NCBI GenBank assembly: GCA_011605835.1
Contig: JAAOZJ010000022.1
Coordinates: 1 to 13,620 of the forward strand
DNA length: 13,620 nt
Origin: Thermoproteota archaeon
Lineage (GTDB): Archaea; Thermoproteota; Methanomethylicia; Nezhaarchaeales; WYZ-LMO8
Direction of reading: 5' to 3'
The position numbers were made by a program, and so were the translations under genes. How positions within the stretch are numbered: position 1 is the stretch's first letter; every line of letters begins with the position of its first letter. The notes below the pieces were generated by a model. It worked only from the letters and a program-made list of their open reading frames with translations. It was not told where the DNA came from and searched no databases. Of the stretch, positions 1-6,600 are shown in pieces.

Positions 1-135
1 CGAATAGTATTATCAAACAATGCCCCACTCCGTCTTCTAAACCTTATTGCGAGTCGCATTTACAGAGATATAGTGATAAATGATTTTTCCTGCTAGATCT
101 TTATGCTTTTTGATCAATTAGACTGAAGGATTTGC

Positions 136-142
136 AAAAAAA
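136..142 (-). terminator. poly-T terminator after the ferredoxin operon
   Basis: Read on the minus strand this is a run of seven T, 20-odd bases past the ferredoxin stop codon. Archaeal transcription commonly stops at such runs without a hairpin. The rest of 1-161 shows no gene. Confidence 0.5.
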
Positions 143-161
143 TTTGTAGAAAGATGAAAGC

Positions 162-338
162 TTAGCTCAGTTTGATCGCCTCTTGGGGGCATACCGCCTC
201 GCACAAACCACAACCTTCGCACTTCTCTGGGTGCTCGACGTGCGAAACGCCATTAATTAGCTCCAGTACGTTGTTTGGGCAGACATCGACACATCTTCCG
301 CACCCAATGCACTTCGACTCGTCCACTTTTGGAGGCAT
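162..338 (-). CDS. 2[4Fe-4S] ferredoxin
   Basis: A 58-residue bacterial-type ferredoxin, a soluble cytoplasmic one-electron carrier. Two classic motifs are visible: Cys10, Cys13, Cys16, Cys20-Pro and Cys40, Cys43, Cys46, Cys50-Pro, enough for two [4Fe-4S] clusters and nothing else. I chose the ATG at 336-338 because the protein then begins M-P-P-K-V-D-E, a usual distance before the first cluster motif. A GTG at 375-377 would add 13 residues and overlap the preceding gene by 10 bases; neither start has a clear Shine-Dalgarno. It is the last gene of the operon with the Cys/His protein and the nitroreductase, so it probably passes electrons to or from that flavoprotein (inference). Family certain; partner inferred. 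Confidence 0.92.
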   Translation of the reverse strand: MPPKVDESKCIGCGRCVDVCPNNVLELINGVSHVEHPEKCEGCGLCEAVCPQEAIKLS

Positions 339-367
339 GAAGTATCGCACTCGAGTACATCTTGTGC

Positions 368-835
368 TTAATCCCACTTAAATAACATGGCCCTTATGTG
401 GCACGTGCTCCCTTCTTGGTTTATTTCGATAAGCTCGGTGTCCAGACCGTAGCGCTCTTCAATTAAACCAAGGCAGAGGTTCGCACATAGGCAAACGAAG
501 GAGGGCATCTTGAGCTCCCTGACCTTCTTCTGAACTGGTAGATGCACGCAGTCGCGTATTTTGAAGTCTAAGACCATGTCGCTAAGCGCTACGTCGCCCC
601 CACCGATTACCCCGATCGCTTTCAACGCCTCGAGCACTTTCTTGATGGCCTCCGGGATTGCGAGGTTCGAGAAGTCGATGCTTAGCTTCTTGGCTAGATC
701 CTTGAGCAGGCTTCTTCCAACGATGCAACACCTGAATTTTGAGGCCCCTCCGAAGCCATCGTATACTACCTTAAGGAGGTCGAAGAGAACCGCGTTCACC
801 CACTCTTTGTCAATCCCGGAGTTCCTTCCGCTCAT
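368..835 (-). CDS. small Cys/His-rich protein, distant ATC-hydrolase/DUF6125-like
   Basis: A 155-residue soluble protein with no signal peptide or membrane segment. The N-terminal half is helical in character. The C-terminal half carries a Cys-x-His (96, 98), a cluster Cys115, Cys117, Cys121 and a lone Cys145 in the final strand, a pattern able to bind a metal or to hold a catalytic thiol. The spacing resembles the minus-strand protein at 5966-6460, so both may belong to the L-2-amino-thiazoline-4-carboxylate hydrolase-like/DUF6125 or V4R-like group; this is recognition by pattern, not proof. Its ATG overlaps the nitroreductase stop as ATGA, implying translational coupling, and its end abuts the ferredoxin. 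Function unknown; it could be an accessory or sensor subunit for the flavoprotein. Confidence 0.8.
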   Translation of the reverse strand: MSGRNSGIDKEWVNAVLFDLLKVVYDGFGGASKFRCCIVGRSLLKDLAKKLSIDFSNLAIPEAIKKVLEALKAIGVIGGGDVALSDMVLDFKIRDCVHLPVQKKVRELKMPSFVCLCANLCLGLIEERYGLDTELIEINQEGSTCHIRAMLFKWD

Positions 836-1500
836 GAGGTTTCCCCCTTCTTCTGTCCAAATCGCTCATAAAACACGACTTCTTCGAGCTCCTTTCTCGG
901 GCGGGGCTTCGGGGCCTCGTCGGGGTATCCTAGCGCCACGACGCTGACTATCTTGTACTCTTCGGGTATGTTGAGGAGCTCCTTCATCCTCATCTCATCC
1001 CTGACGTCCGTGCAGGGCGCGATGACCCAGCACGTGCCAAGGCCTAGCGCCTTCGCCATTAACAGCATGTTCTGGATGGCCGCAGAGCAGTCCTCCCTCG
1101 GATCCCAGGTGTTCTTGTCGGCGCACACGACTATGTTCACGGGAGCCTCGGCGAGGAACGCCGATACCTTGCCGGACGCCAGCTTCTCAAAAACGCGTTT
1201 CCTCTTCTCTTCAGGCCATGCGTGTGCACCGAGCCTCTCGATCATTTTCCCCGTGTAGAGCTCTACTGAGAAGCGCCTTCCACTCCCCCTCCTCGCAATC
1301 TCACCTATCTTCTTCCGCGTCTCCGGGTCCTTTACGACTATGAAGCGCCAAGGCTGTGCGTCCTCCCCCGTTGGAGCCCAGCGAGCGGCCTCTAAGCACT
1401 TTAATATCAGCTCGTCGGGGACGGGGTCTGGCTTGTACTTCCTTATGCTCCTCCTCTCCTTAATGACTTTCAACACGATATCGGCCTCTCTCGGCTCCAT
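832..1500 (-). CDS. nitroreductase-family FMN oxidoreductase
   Basis: A 222-residue flavoprotein of the nitroreductase superfamily, normally a cytoplasmic homodimer binding FMN and reducing nitro, quinone, enone or similar substrates. Visible landmarks are the N-terminal R-R-S-I-R-K-Y (residues 16-22), which contacts FMN phosphate, A-P-T-G-E-D-A-Q-P-W (42-51) in place of the usual A-P-S-x-x-N-x-Q-P-W, and the D-x-S-A-A-I-Q-N-M helix followed by G-L-G-T-C-W. Length is normal. The ATG at 1498-1500 has a GAGGGG Shine-Dalgarno about ten bases upstream. It heads the three-gene minus operon with the Cys/His protein and ferredoxin, which suggests ferredoxin rather than NAD(P)H as electron partner (inference). 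Substrate unknown. Confidence 0.93.
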   Translation of the reverse strand: MEPREADIVLKVIKERRSIRKYKPDPVPDELILKCLEAARWAPTGEDAQPWRFIVVKDPETRKKIGEIARRGSGRRFSVELYTGKMIERLGAHAWPEEKRKRVFEKLASGKVSAFLAEAPVNIVVCADKNTWDPREDCSAAIQNMLLMAKALGLGTCWVIAPCTDVRDEMRMKELLNIPEEYKIVSVVALGYPDEAPKPRPRKELEEVVFYERFGQKKGETS

Positions 1501-1550
1501 GCCTTACCCCTCTTGAAGGGATTAACGGGGTTGTAAGTGTACCGTGCAAG

Positions 1551-1560
1551 GCTTTTTAAA
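1551..1560 (-). promoter_or_regulatory. TATA box of the nitroreductase operon
   Basis: On the minus strand the sequence TTTAAAAAGC is a good archaeal TATA element. A start about 25 bases downstream (near 1530) would give a leader of roughly 30 bases carrying the GAGGGG ribosome site. Confidence 0.5.
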
Positions 1561-1577
1561 TTTTCTCAAATTTTCTC
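1558..1577. repeat. tandem 10-base repeat in the divergent promoter region
   Basis: AAATTTTCTC occurs twice in perfect tandem, the second copy followed by ATTAAAAG. The ten-base period is close to one helical turn and the repeat touches the minus-strand TATA box, so it is a candidate operator; the A/T-rich composition means chance cannot be excluded. Confidence 0.45.
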
Positions 1578-1675
1578 ATTAAAAGTCTTGGAGTTATCCA
1601 CGGACTATGTCGCGTTGTGAAGCGGGAGTCGTCTTAGTTAGTTGCTGTTCCATTTCCATCAACCCTCCCGAAAGC

Positions 1676-1683
1676 CTTTTAAA
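1676..1683 (+). promoter_or_regulatory. TATA box of the transhydroxylase-like operon
   Basis: CTTTTAAA preceded by a purine-rich BRE-like CCCGAAAGC. It predicts a transcript start near 1705 and a leader of about 20 bases that holds AAGGAGGG (1711-1718), a strong Shine-Dalgarno. Confidence 0.6.
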
Positions 1684-1725
1684 CGCTTATACATCACACC
1701 TCCCTGTGACAAGGAGGGCATGTAA

Positions 1726-4458
1726 ATGTCGACGGCCCTTAAGGGCTTGCTGAGCGAGGGCACAGGCCCCCTCAAGAGCGTTTCAAGGGAGGAGATCGAG
1801 AGGATCAAGAACTGCAACTACAAGGTGAGGGTTGAGTATCTACCGTCAACGCTCTGCGGCTTCGGCTACTCATCTCCTCCGATGGAGGTGCACGTCAAGA
1901 ACGGCAGGATCATAAGGATCTTGCCCTGCCACCTCCCGGAGAACTTCAGAGTGTGGGAGATCAAGACCAGCAGAGGGACGTTTACGAGGCCGAAGAAGTC
2001 CGTCCCCTACTCCCACATGCTAGCGTACAAGTGCCGGGTCTACGCGCCCACAAGGGTGAAGTACCCACTGAAGAGGGTTGACTGGAGCCCGGACAACCCA
2101 AATCCGCAGAACAGAGGCATATCGGGCTACGTCAGGATCTCTTGGGAGGAGGCAATAGACATAGTCGTGAAGATGATAAAGAAGATCAAAGAGAAGTACG
2201 GAGACTTGACGCCCGTGCTAGTACAAGCTGATGGACACGGACAAACGGGTATATTGACGCAGCACTACTGGGGCCACTACCTGTTCGACGTCCTCGGCTT
2301 CGGGTGGACGCAACAAGTCAGGAACCCGGACAGCTGGGAAGGCCTCTACTGGGGAGCAAAGCTGGCGTGGGGCTTCGACGAGCTGTTAGTCGGGGAGTGC
2401 GCAAACGATGGCGCGTGGGACAACGTCCTACAACACTGCGAAATGATAGTGCTCTCAGGGTGTGATCCGGAGACGACTGCCGCTGCCTTCTGCAATAACG
2501 TCTCATTCCTGCTGGAGAACGTCAAGAAGGCTGGCATAAAGCTAGTCGCAGTGGCCCCAGACATGAACTACACCGCGGCCGTTTGGGCGGACAAGTGGAT
2601 CCCGATAAACCCGAACACGGACGCCGCCCTCTACCTGGCTATCGCCTACGTCTGGATCAAGGAGGACCTCTACGACAAAGAATACGTTCAAACGCGCTGC
2701 GTGGGCTTCGAGAAGTTCAAGAAGCACGTCCTCGGAGAGGACGACGGAATCCCTAAGACACCCGAGTGGGCTGAGAAGATAACTGGGATACCATCGTGGA
2801 CCATAAAGGCTCTAGCTAGAGCGTGGGCTAAGAAAAGGACTTCCTTGGGAGTTGTCTTCGGTGGGCCTAAGATTAGAGGCGTGTACTCGCACATGGCCTC
2901 TAGGATGGAAGTATACGTCTTAGCGATGCAAGGCTTGGGTAAGCCCGGAAGGGAGTACCTCAGGTTCTGGACGTCCTCGACGCTGAATACGCTGGAGCTA
3001 GCACCCTTCCCGAACTACCCAGAAGTGTCGTCCGAGAAGGCTGGGCGCATATACATCCATCCGACTAAATACTCCCACCGCGCGATGAAGGCGCCCTTCG
3101 TCAAGGTCCCGCCAGTAATCCTGATAAAGACGCTAGTCCCTGACGCCATCCTCAACCCACCAGTTACGTGGTGGTGCTCGGGCGGCATCCTCAACTTCTG
3201 CGTGACTAAGGAGCACGACATGTTCGTGAAGTACAGGTATCCTCCAAGGGACGACCACCCGGGCATTAGGATGATATGGAACGAGAACGGTTGCTACACT
3301 ACTTGCTGGTATGGGTACAAGTTCATCGAGGCTTTGAGGAGTCCAAAGATAGAGTTCCACTTGGTCATCAACCCGTGGTTTGAAAACGACGCCTTGTTCG
3401 CAGACCTAATACTGCCCGGCCTGACAGACTTCGAGACTGAGGACTTAGTTGTTAGTGCCTTCTGCGACATCGTGGGACTGGCTTATCACGGCAAGTGCAT
3501 CGAGCCCCTTGGCGAGTCCAAGAGCGATTACGAAATCCACAAGATGATAGCCGAGAGGCTGGCTAAGGAGTTTAACAAGCCCGAGCTCCTCGAGGCGTTC
3601 CCAGATATCGACACGCTCCTCAGGACTAGAATCTACGAGAGGCACCTAGAGTACGCTAGAGGGACTAGCTGGGAGGAGTTCAAGAAGAAGAAACGCATAG
3701 TGCTCTACGAGCACCCAACGTGGGAGGAGTGGGTCGAGATAAAGAAGAAGTACGGGTACGACGCCTATGACTCTTGGATGACCAGGTTCTGGAAGACCGG
3801 AAAGGGCATAGAGACCCCCACCGGCAAGATAGAGTTCGAGTCGCAACTCATCTTGAAGTACGCTCCCGACGACAAGGAGAGGCCTCCAGTCGCCAAGTGG
3901 GTGGAGCACGAGCACCTGCCTACTTCGCCTAGGAGGGAGAAGTACCCGTTCCTGCTGATGTCGAATCACCCTAGGTACAGGTTCCACTCGCAGGGAGACG
4001 AGATAATATGGCTGAGGGAGCTCTACAAGGTTAAGGGCCCCGACGGCTACATGTATGAGGCTGTGTGGATCAACCCAGTCGATGCGGAGAAGCTTGGCGT
4101 GAAGACGGGAGACGTCGTGATGATATACAACGAGTTCGGCGCCGTCCTGGCGGGCGCCTTCGTCACCAACAGGATAAAGCCAGGCGTAATATCAGTGGAC
4201 CACGGCGCTAGGGTCGACTTGATCAGCGTCGAGGACAAGATAGACAGAGGAGGAGCGATAAACCTCTTACTGCCGCCTCCGTCAACGAAGTACAAGCCCG
4301 GAGAGGAGATAAGAGTGCCAGAGCAGATATGCTCTGGAGTGCTCGTGGGCGTCAAGAAGGTCGACGTCCTCGAACTGATGAGGAAGTACCCCAAGGCCTT
4401 CCAGAAGAAGATGCACCCAATAGTAGGGCCGGTTATAGAGGCCTACCTCGTAAGCTGA
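1726..4458 (+). CDS. molybdopterin (Mo/W) oxidoreductase, transhydroxylase-like large subunit
   Basis: A 910-residue catalytic subunit of the DMSO reductase superfamily, closest in my recognition to the pyrogallol-phloroglucinol transhydroxylase alpha subunit (875 residues in Pelobacter), binding two pterin guanine dinucleotides. The signature N-P-D-S-W-E-G lies at 200-206; Asp202-Ser203 matches the acid and Mo-ligand serine of that enzyme, and His171 sits about where its catalytic His144 lies. Further family blocks are S-D-P-E-T, W-A-D-K-W, C-I-E-P-x-G-E-S-x-S-D-Y-E-I and a C-terminal pterin-binding domain from about residue 740. The N-terminus has no Cys motif for the FS0 cluster and no twin-arginine signal, so the enzyme should be cytoplasmic and take electrons only through the small subunit. 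ATG chosen for GGAGG at 1713-1717; an ATG-TAA pair precedes it. Substrate unknown; acetylene-hydratase or reductase activity cannot be excluded. Confidence 0.93.
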   Translation: MSTALKGLLSEGTGPLKSVSREEIERIKNCNYKVRVEYLPSTLCGFGYSSPPMEVHVKNGRIIRILPCHLPENFRVWEIKTSRGTFTRPKKSVPYSHMLAYKCRVYAPTRVKYPLKRVDWSPDNPNPQNRGISGYVRISWEEAIDIVVKMIKKIKEKYGDLTPVLVQADGHGQTGILTQHYWGHYLFDVLGFGWTQQVRNPDSWEGLYWGAKLAWGFDELLVGECANDGAWDNVLQHCEMIVLSGCDPETTAAAFCNNVSFLLENVKKAGIKLVAVAPDMNYTAAVWADKWIPINPNTDAALYLAIAYVWIKEDLYDKEYVQTRCVGFEKFKKHVLGEDDGIPKTPEWAEKITGIPSWTIKALARAWAKKRTSLGVVFGGPKIRGVYSHMASRMEVYVLAMQGLGKPGREYLRFWTSSTLNTLELAPFPNYPEVSSEKAGRIYIHPTKYSHRAMKAPFVKVPPVILIKTLVPDAILNPPVTWWCSGGILNFCVTKEHDMFVKYRYPPRDDHPGIRMIWNENGCYTTCWYGYKFIEALRSPKIEFHLVINPWFENDALFADLILPGLTDFETEDLVVSAFCDIVGLAYHGKCIEPLGESKSDYEIHKMIAERLAKEFNKPELLEAFPDIDTLLRTRIYERHLEYARGTSWEEFKKKKRIVLYEHPTWEEWVEIKKKYGYDAYDSWMTRFWKTGKGIETPTGKIEFESQLILKYAPDDKERPPVAKWVEHEHLPTSPRREKYPFLLMSNHPRYRFHSQGDEIIWLRELYKVKGPDGYMYEAVWINPVDAEKLGVKTGDVVMIYNEFGAVLAGAFVTNRIKPGVISVDHGARVDLISVEDKIDRGGAINLLLPPPSTKYKPGEEIRVPEQICSGVLVGVKKVDVLELMRKYPKAFQKKMHPIVGPVIEAYLVS

Positions 4459-4468
4459 GGTGGTGAGC

Positions 4469-5323
4469 ATGGGGAAGGTCTTGATAATTGACGTAGGGAA
4501 ATGCGTGGGTTGCGACTCCTGCGTCATCGCCTGCAAAGACGAGTTCGTTGGCAATGACTGGAGCCCATACTCCAAACCACAACCAGAGTACGGGCACTTC
4601 TGGATGAGGCTCGACAAGGTAGAGCGGGGCTCGACGCCAAAGGTCAAGGTGACGTACATACCCCGCCCCTGCATGCACTGCGATAGCCCGCCATGCGTGA
4701 GGGCTTGTCCGGTCAAGGCGATAAAGAAGAGGGACGACGGGGTAGTGCTGATAGACCCAACCAAGTGCAATGGTTGCGCAGGGTTACCTTCAAAGCTTTG
4801 TATCGACGCTTGCCCCTACGAAGCGATATTCTTCAACGAGGACTTGCAGATAGCGCAGAAGTGCACGCTATGTGCGCACCTGCTCGACAACCCCGAGTGG
4901 AAGTACGGGCCTAGGTGTTACGACGTGTGTCCTACTGGGGCAATAATATACGGGGACGAGAACGACCCCAAGATTAAGGAGCTCTTGGCTAAGGCTGAGG
5001 TGCTGAAGCCAGAGCTCAACACGAAGCCCAGAGTCTACTACCTGAACTTGCCGAGGCCGTTCATAGCGGGATGCGTCGTCGATCCTGAGGAAAAGGAGGT
5101 CGTAATAGGCGCTAAAGTGACTGCGCTAGAGCTGAACACGGGTCGAGTGTATGAGGTGCTAACCGACGAGTTCGGCGACTTCTGGCTCACGAACTTGAAG
5201 TGGAACCACGCGTACGTAGTTAAAGTGGAGAAAGAGGGCTACAAGGAGAAGGTGCTTGGAGTTTACAAGACGGACAAGGACATAAACGTAGGAGACGTCT
5301 TCCTAGAGAAGCAAAAGAAGTAA
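4469..5323 (+). CDS. four-cluster Fe-S small subunit with CnaB-like tail
   Basis: A 284-residue electron-transfer subunit partnering the preceding catalytic subunit. Four cysteine groups are visible: 12/15/18/22, 68/71/76/80, 100/103/111/115 and 132/135/150/154, the layout of DmsB/PsrB-type proteins with four [4Fe-4S] clusters. After K-P-E-L-N-T-K-P-R-V-Y-Y (about 182-193), a block shared with the transhydroxylase beta subunit, comes a beta-rich domain of about 85 residues like its transthyretin/CnaB-like tail. From memory, the Pelobacter beta subunit (274 residues, three clusters) lacks the cysteines of one cluster, so this protein looks more complete. Start: ATG 4469 with GAGGTG seven bases upstream; GTG 4460 is possible. 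The gene follows ten bases after the large-subunit stop. No membrane anchor gene follows. Confidence 0.93.
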   Translation: MGKVLIIDVGKCVGCDSCVIACKDEFVGNDWSPYSKPQPEYGHFWMRLDKVERGSTPKVKVTYIPRPCMHCDSPPCVRACPVKAIKKRDDGVVLIDPTKCNGCAGLPSKLCIDACPYEAIFFNEDLQIAQKCTLCAHLLDNPEWKYGPRCYDVCPTGAIIYGDENDPKIKELLAKAEVLKPELNTKPRVYYLNLPRPFIAGCVVDPEEKEVVIGAKVTALELNTGRVYEVLTDEFGDFWLTNLKWNHAYVVKVEKEGYKEKVLGVYKTDKDINVGDVFLEKQKK

Positions 5324-5965
5324 AGCAAAGAACAAAGCCCTGTAGACCTTGTTAATCATTGTTCGCTTTTTTTCCTAAGGTTTCTTAATCTCTTTTTTGA
5401 ACATGTTAGAGCGAAGTGCTGAAGAATGTTATAAGTGGCACTCGGATTAGCTTGTCTCACGCACTAAGAAGGTAACCGTGTGAGAAAGGGTAACTATGAG
5501 AGGACAGGCTCGTGATCGTGGACGCGTACTTTGAAGAAGGCCATCGGAAGACGAAGCTTATTTAAAAAGCGGTTTGAGAGCGTTAGTTGCATTGCGATGC
5601 CCAATGCTGATACTAGGCGTTACCTAGACCACATGCTAAGAGATTGATAGAAAGCGAAGAGCATACGAGGGCTAGGGCCTCTTAAGTTATTGCTAAAAAC
5701 ATCAGAACTTCCTTGGGCTCGTCTCGTCATCTCAATGCAGACCTCATATCTCTTTGCTAGGCTTAGCATAGCACGATTGCCTTAGCCGAAGGCTTGAAGT
5801 CATCGCATGATGACTGAAGATCCTCGCTCAAGTTCGATGGCTTCTTTCAGAATTTTAGACCATTCTAAGGTCCGGCCTCTAGATGAGTACTACGCGCTTA
5901 AGTAGACAGGTATTGTGATGAAAAGTTAAGAAGTTATGGCAATCGAGGTTGTCCGGATACCTCCA
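5324..5965. other. gene-poor stretch with unidentified coding-like scraps
   Basis: No intact gene is visible. Near the left end are the poly-T terminators. A TATA-like TTATTTAAAAAGC lies at about 5558-5570. Short protein-like runs occur on both strands but are interrupted: on the plus strand around 5509-5560 and 5597-5685 (the latter needs a frameshift), on the minus strand around 5800-5890 and again 5500-5770 with a single stop in about 95 codons. I could not assign any of these to a family; they may be remnants of decayed genes or chance. Confidence 0.4.
5367..5373 (+). terminator. poly-T terminator of the transhydroxylase-like operon
   Basis: Seven T about 45 bases after the small-subunit stop; a second run of six T follows at 5393-5398. 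Tandem T runs without a hairpin are the usual archaeal stop signal. Confidence 0.6.
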
Positions 5966-6460
5966 TTAAGTTGCTTTAAGTAATATTTCGCATGTGTTAT
6001 CCTTTAAAAAATTTTTAAGCAACTCGACCCTAAATCGTGGATTGATCCCCTTAACCGTCGATTCAAACCAAGCCAAACACTTATTAACACATCCTCCCGG
6101 AAGGCCTCTCTTCGCGTACTCGTCATGCTCTGGGCAATGATAATGTATTATTCTCACGCTATTTGCGTCCTCTATCACGGCCTCACAGTCCTCATTCAGT
6201 ATCCTCATGCTTATTACCAAGGCTTTTGCGAGGTTCACTATATTGGTAGCAGGCCATCCCACTCTTTTGTACACATCAGCTGTCTTCTCTCCAAGCCTCC
6301 TGCCCCACTTTACTTCCAGCTCCCTAGCCTTTTCAACTCCAAACTCCTCAACTATCACTTCGCGCCACGTTTGGTAATAGTCCATGCAAATACTGAGTAG
6401 TCTCCTCCACTTCTTCTCCAGAGGGATCTCTTCTATCTCGATCTTTCTTCCCACTCGCAT
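5966..6460 (-). CDS. ATC-hydrolase/DUF6125-like small protein
   Basis: A 164-residue soluble protein. The N-terminal half has the helical E-E-F-G-V-E-K-A-R-E-L region (38-48) followed by K-W-G-R-R-L-G, which I associate with the DUF6125/L-2-amino-thiazoline-4-carboxylate hydrolase-like family found in many anaerobes. The C-terminal half carries H-Y-H-C-P-E-H (106-112), Cys124, Cys128 and Cys157, a likely metal or thiol site; members are poorly characterised and the hydrolase name should not be taken as activity. ATG at 6458-6460 preferred; a GTG directly before it would add one residue. A minus-strand TATA-like CATAAAAACG lies at 6512-6521, so it may be transcribed apart from the TorD gene 137 bases upstream. 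The Cys/His pattern parallels that of the protein at 368-835. Confidence 0.8.
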   Translation of the reverse strand: MRVGRKIEIEEIPLEKKWRRLLSICMDYYQTWREVIVEEFGVEKARELEVKWGRRLGEKTADVYKRVGWPATNIVNLAKALVISMRILNEDCEAVIEDANSVRIIHYHCPEHDEYAKRGLPGGCVNKCLAWFESTVKGINPRFRVELLKNFLKDNTCEILLKAT

Positions 6461-6511
6461 CACATCTTTTCACAATTTCTATTCAACTAGTAAGTGCTTA
6501 AACGAGATAAA

Positions 6512-6521
6512 CGTTTTTATG
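6512..6521 (-). promoter_or_regulatory. possible TATA box before the DUF6125-like gene
   Basis: CATAAAAACG on the minus strand would place the transcript start near 6491, about 30 bases before the ATG. An alternative A/T-rich box (GTTTAAGC) is nearer the gene, so the exact element is uncertain. Confidence 0.35.
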
Positions 6522-6600
6522 TACTGTCGACCCCTTTCATCGCCTCAACGAAGGAGTCTGTGATCATGAAATAGGTAGAAGAGCAAACCTCTCGAAAAGA

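Noticed and set aside
1699..1717. CCTCC and GGAGG could pair and hide the Shine-Dalgarno of the large subunit
   Set aside because: The predicted transcript start near 1705 lies after the CCTCC arm, so the hairpin would probably not be in the RNA.
1726..1850. Tat signal peptide on the Mo/W large subunit
   Set aside because: No twin-arginine motif and no hydrophobic segment in the first 60 residues.
4282..4770. Long minus-strand open frame of 162 codons across the junction of the two Mo/W subunit genes
   Set aside because: It is the antisense shadow of two clearly coding genes, has no ribosome site and no family-like motif.
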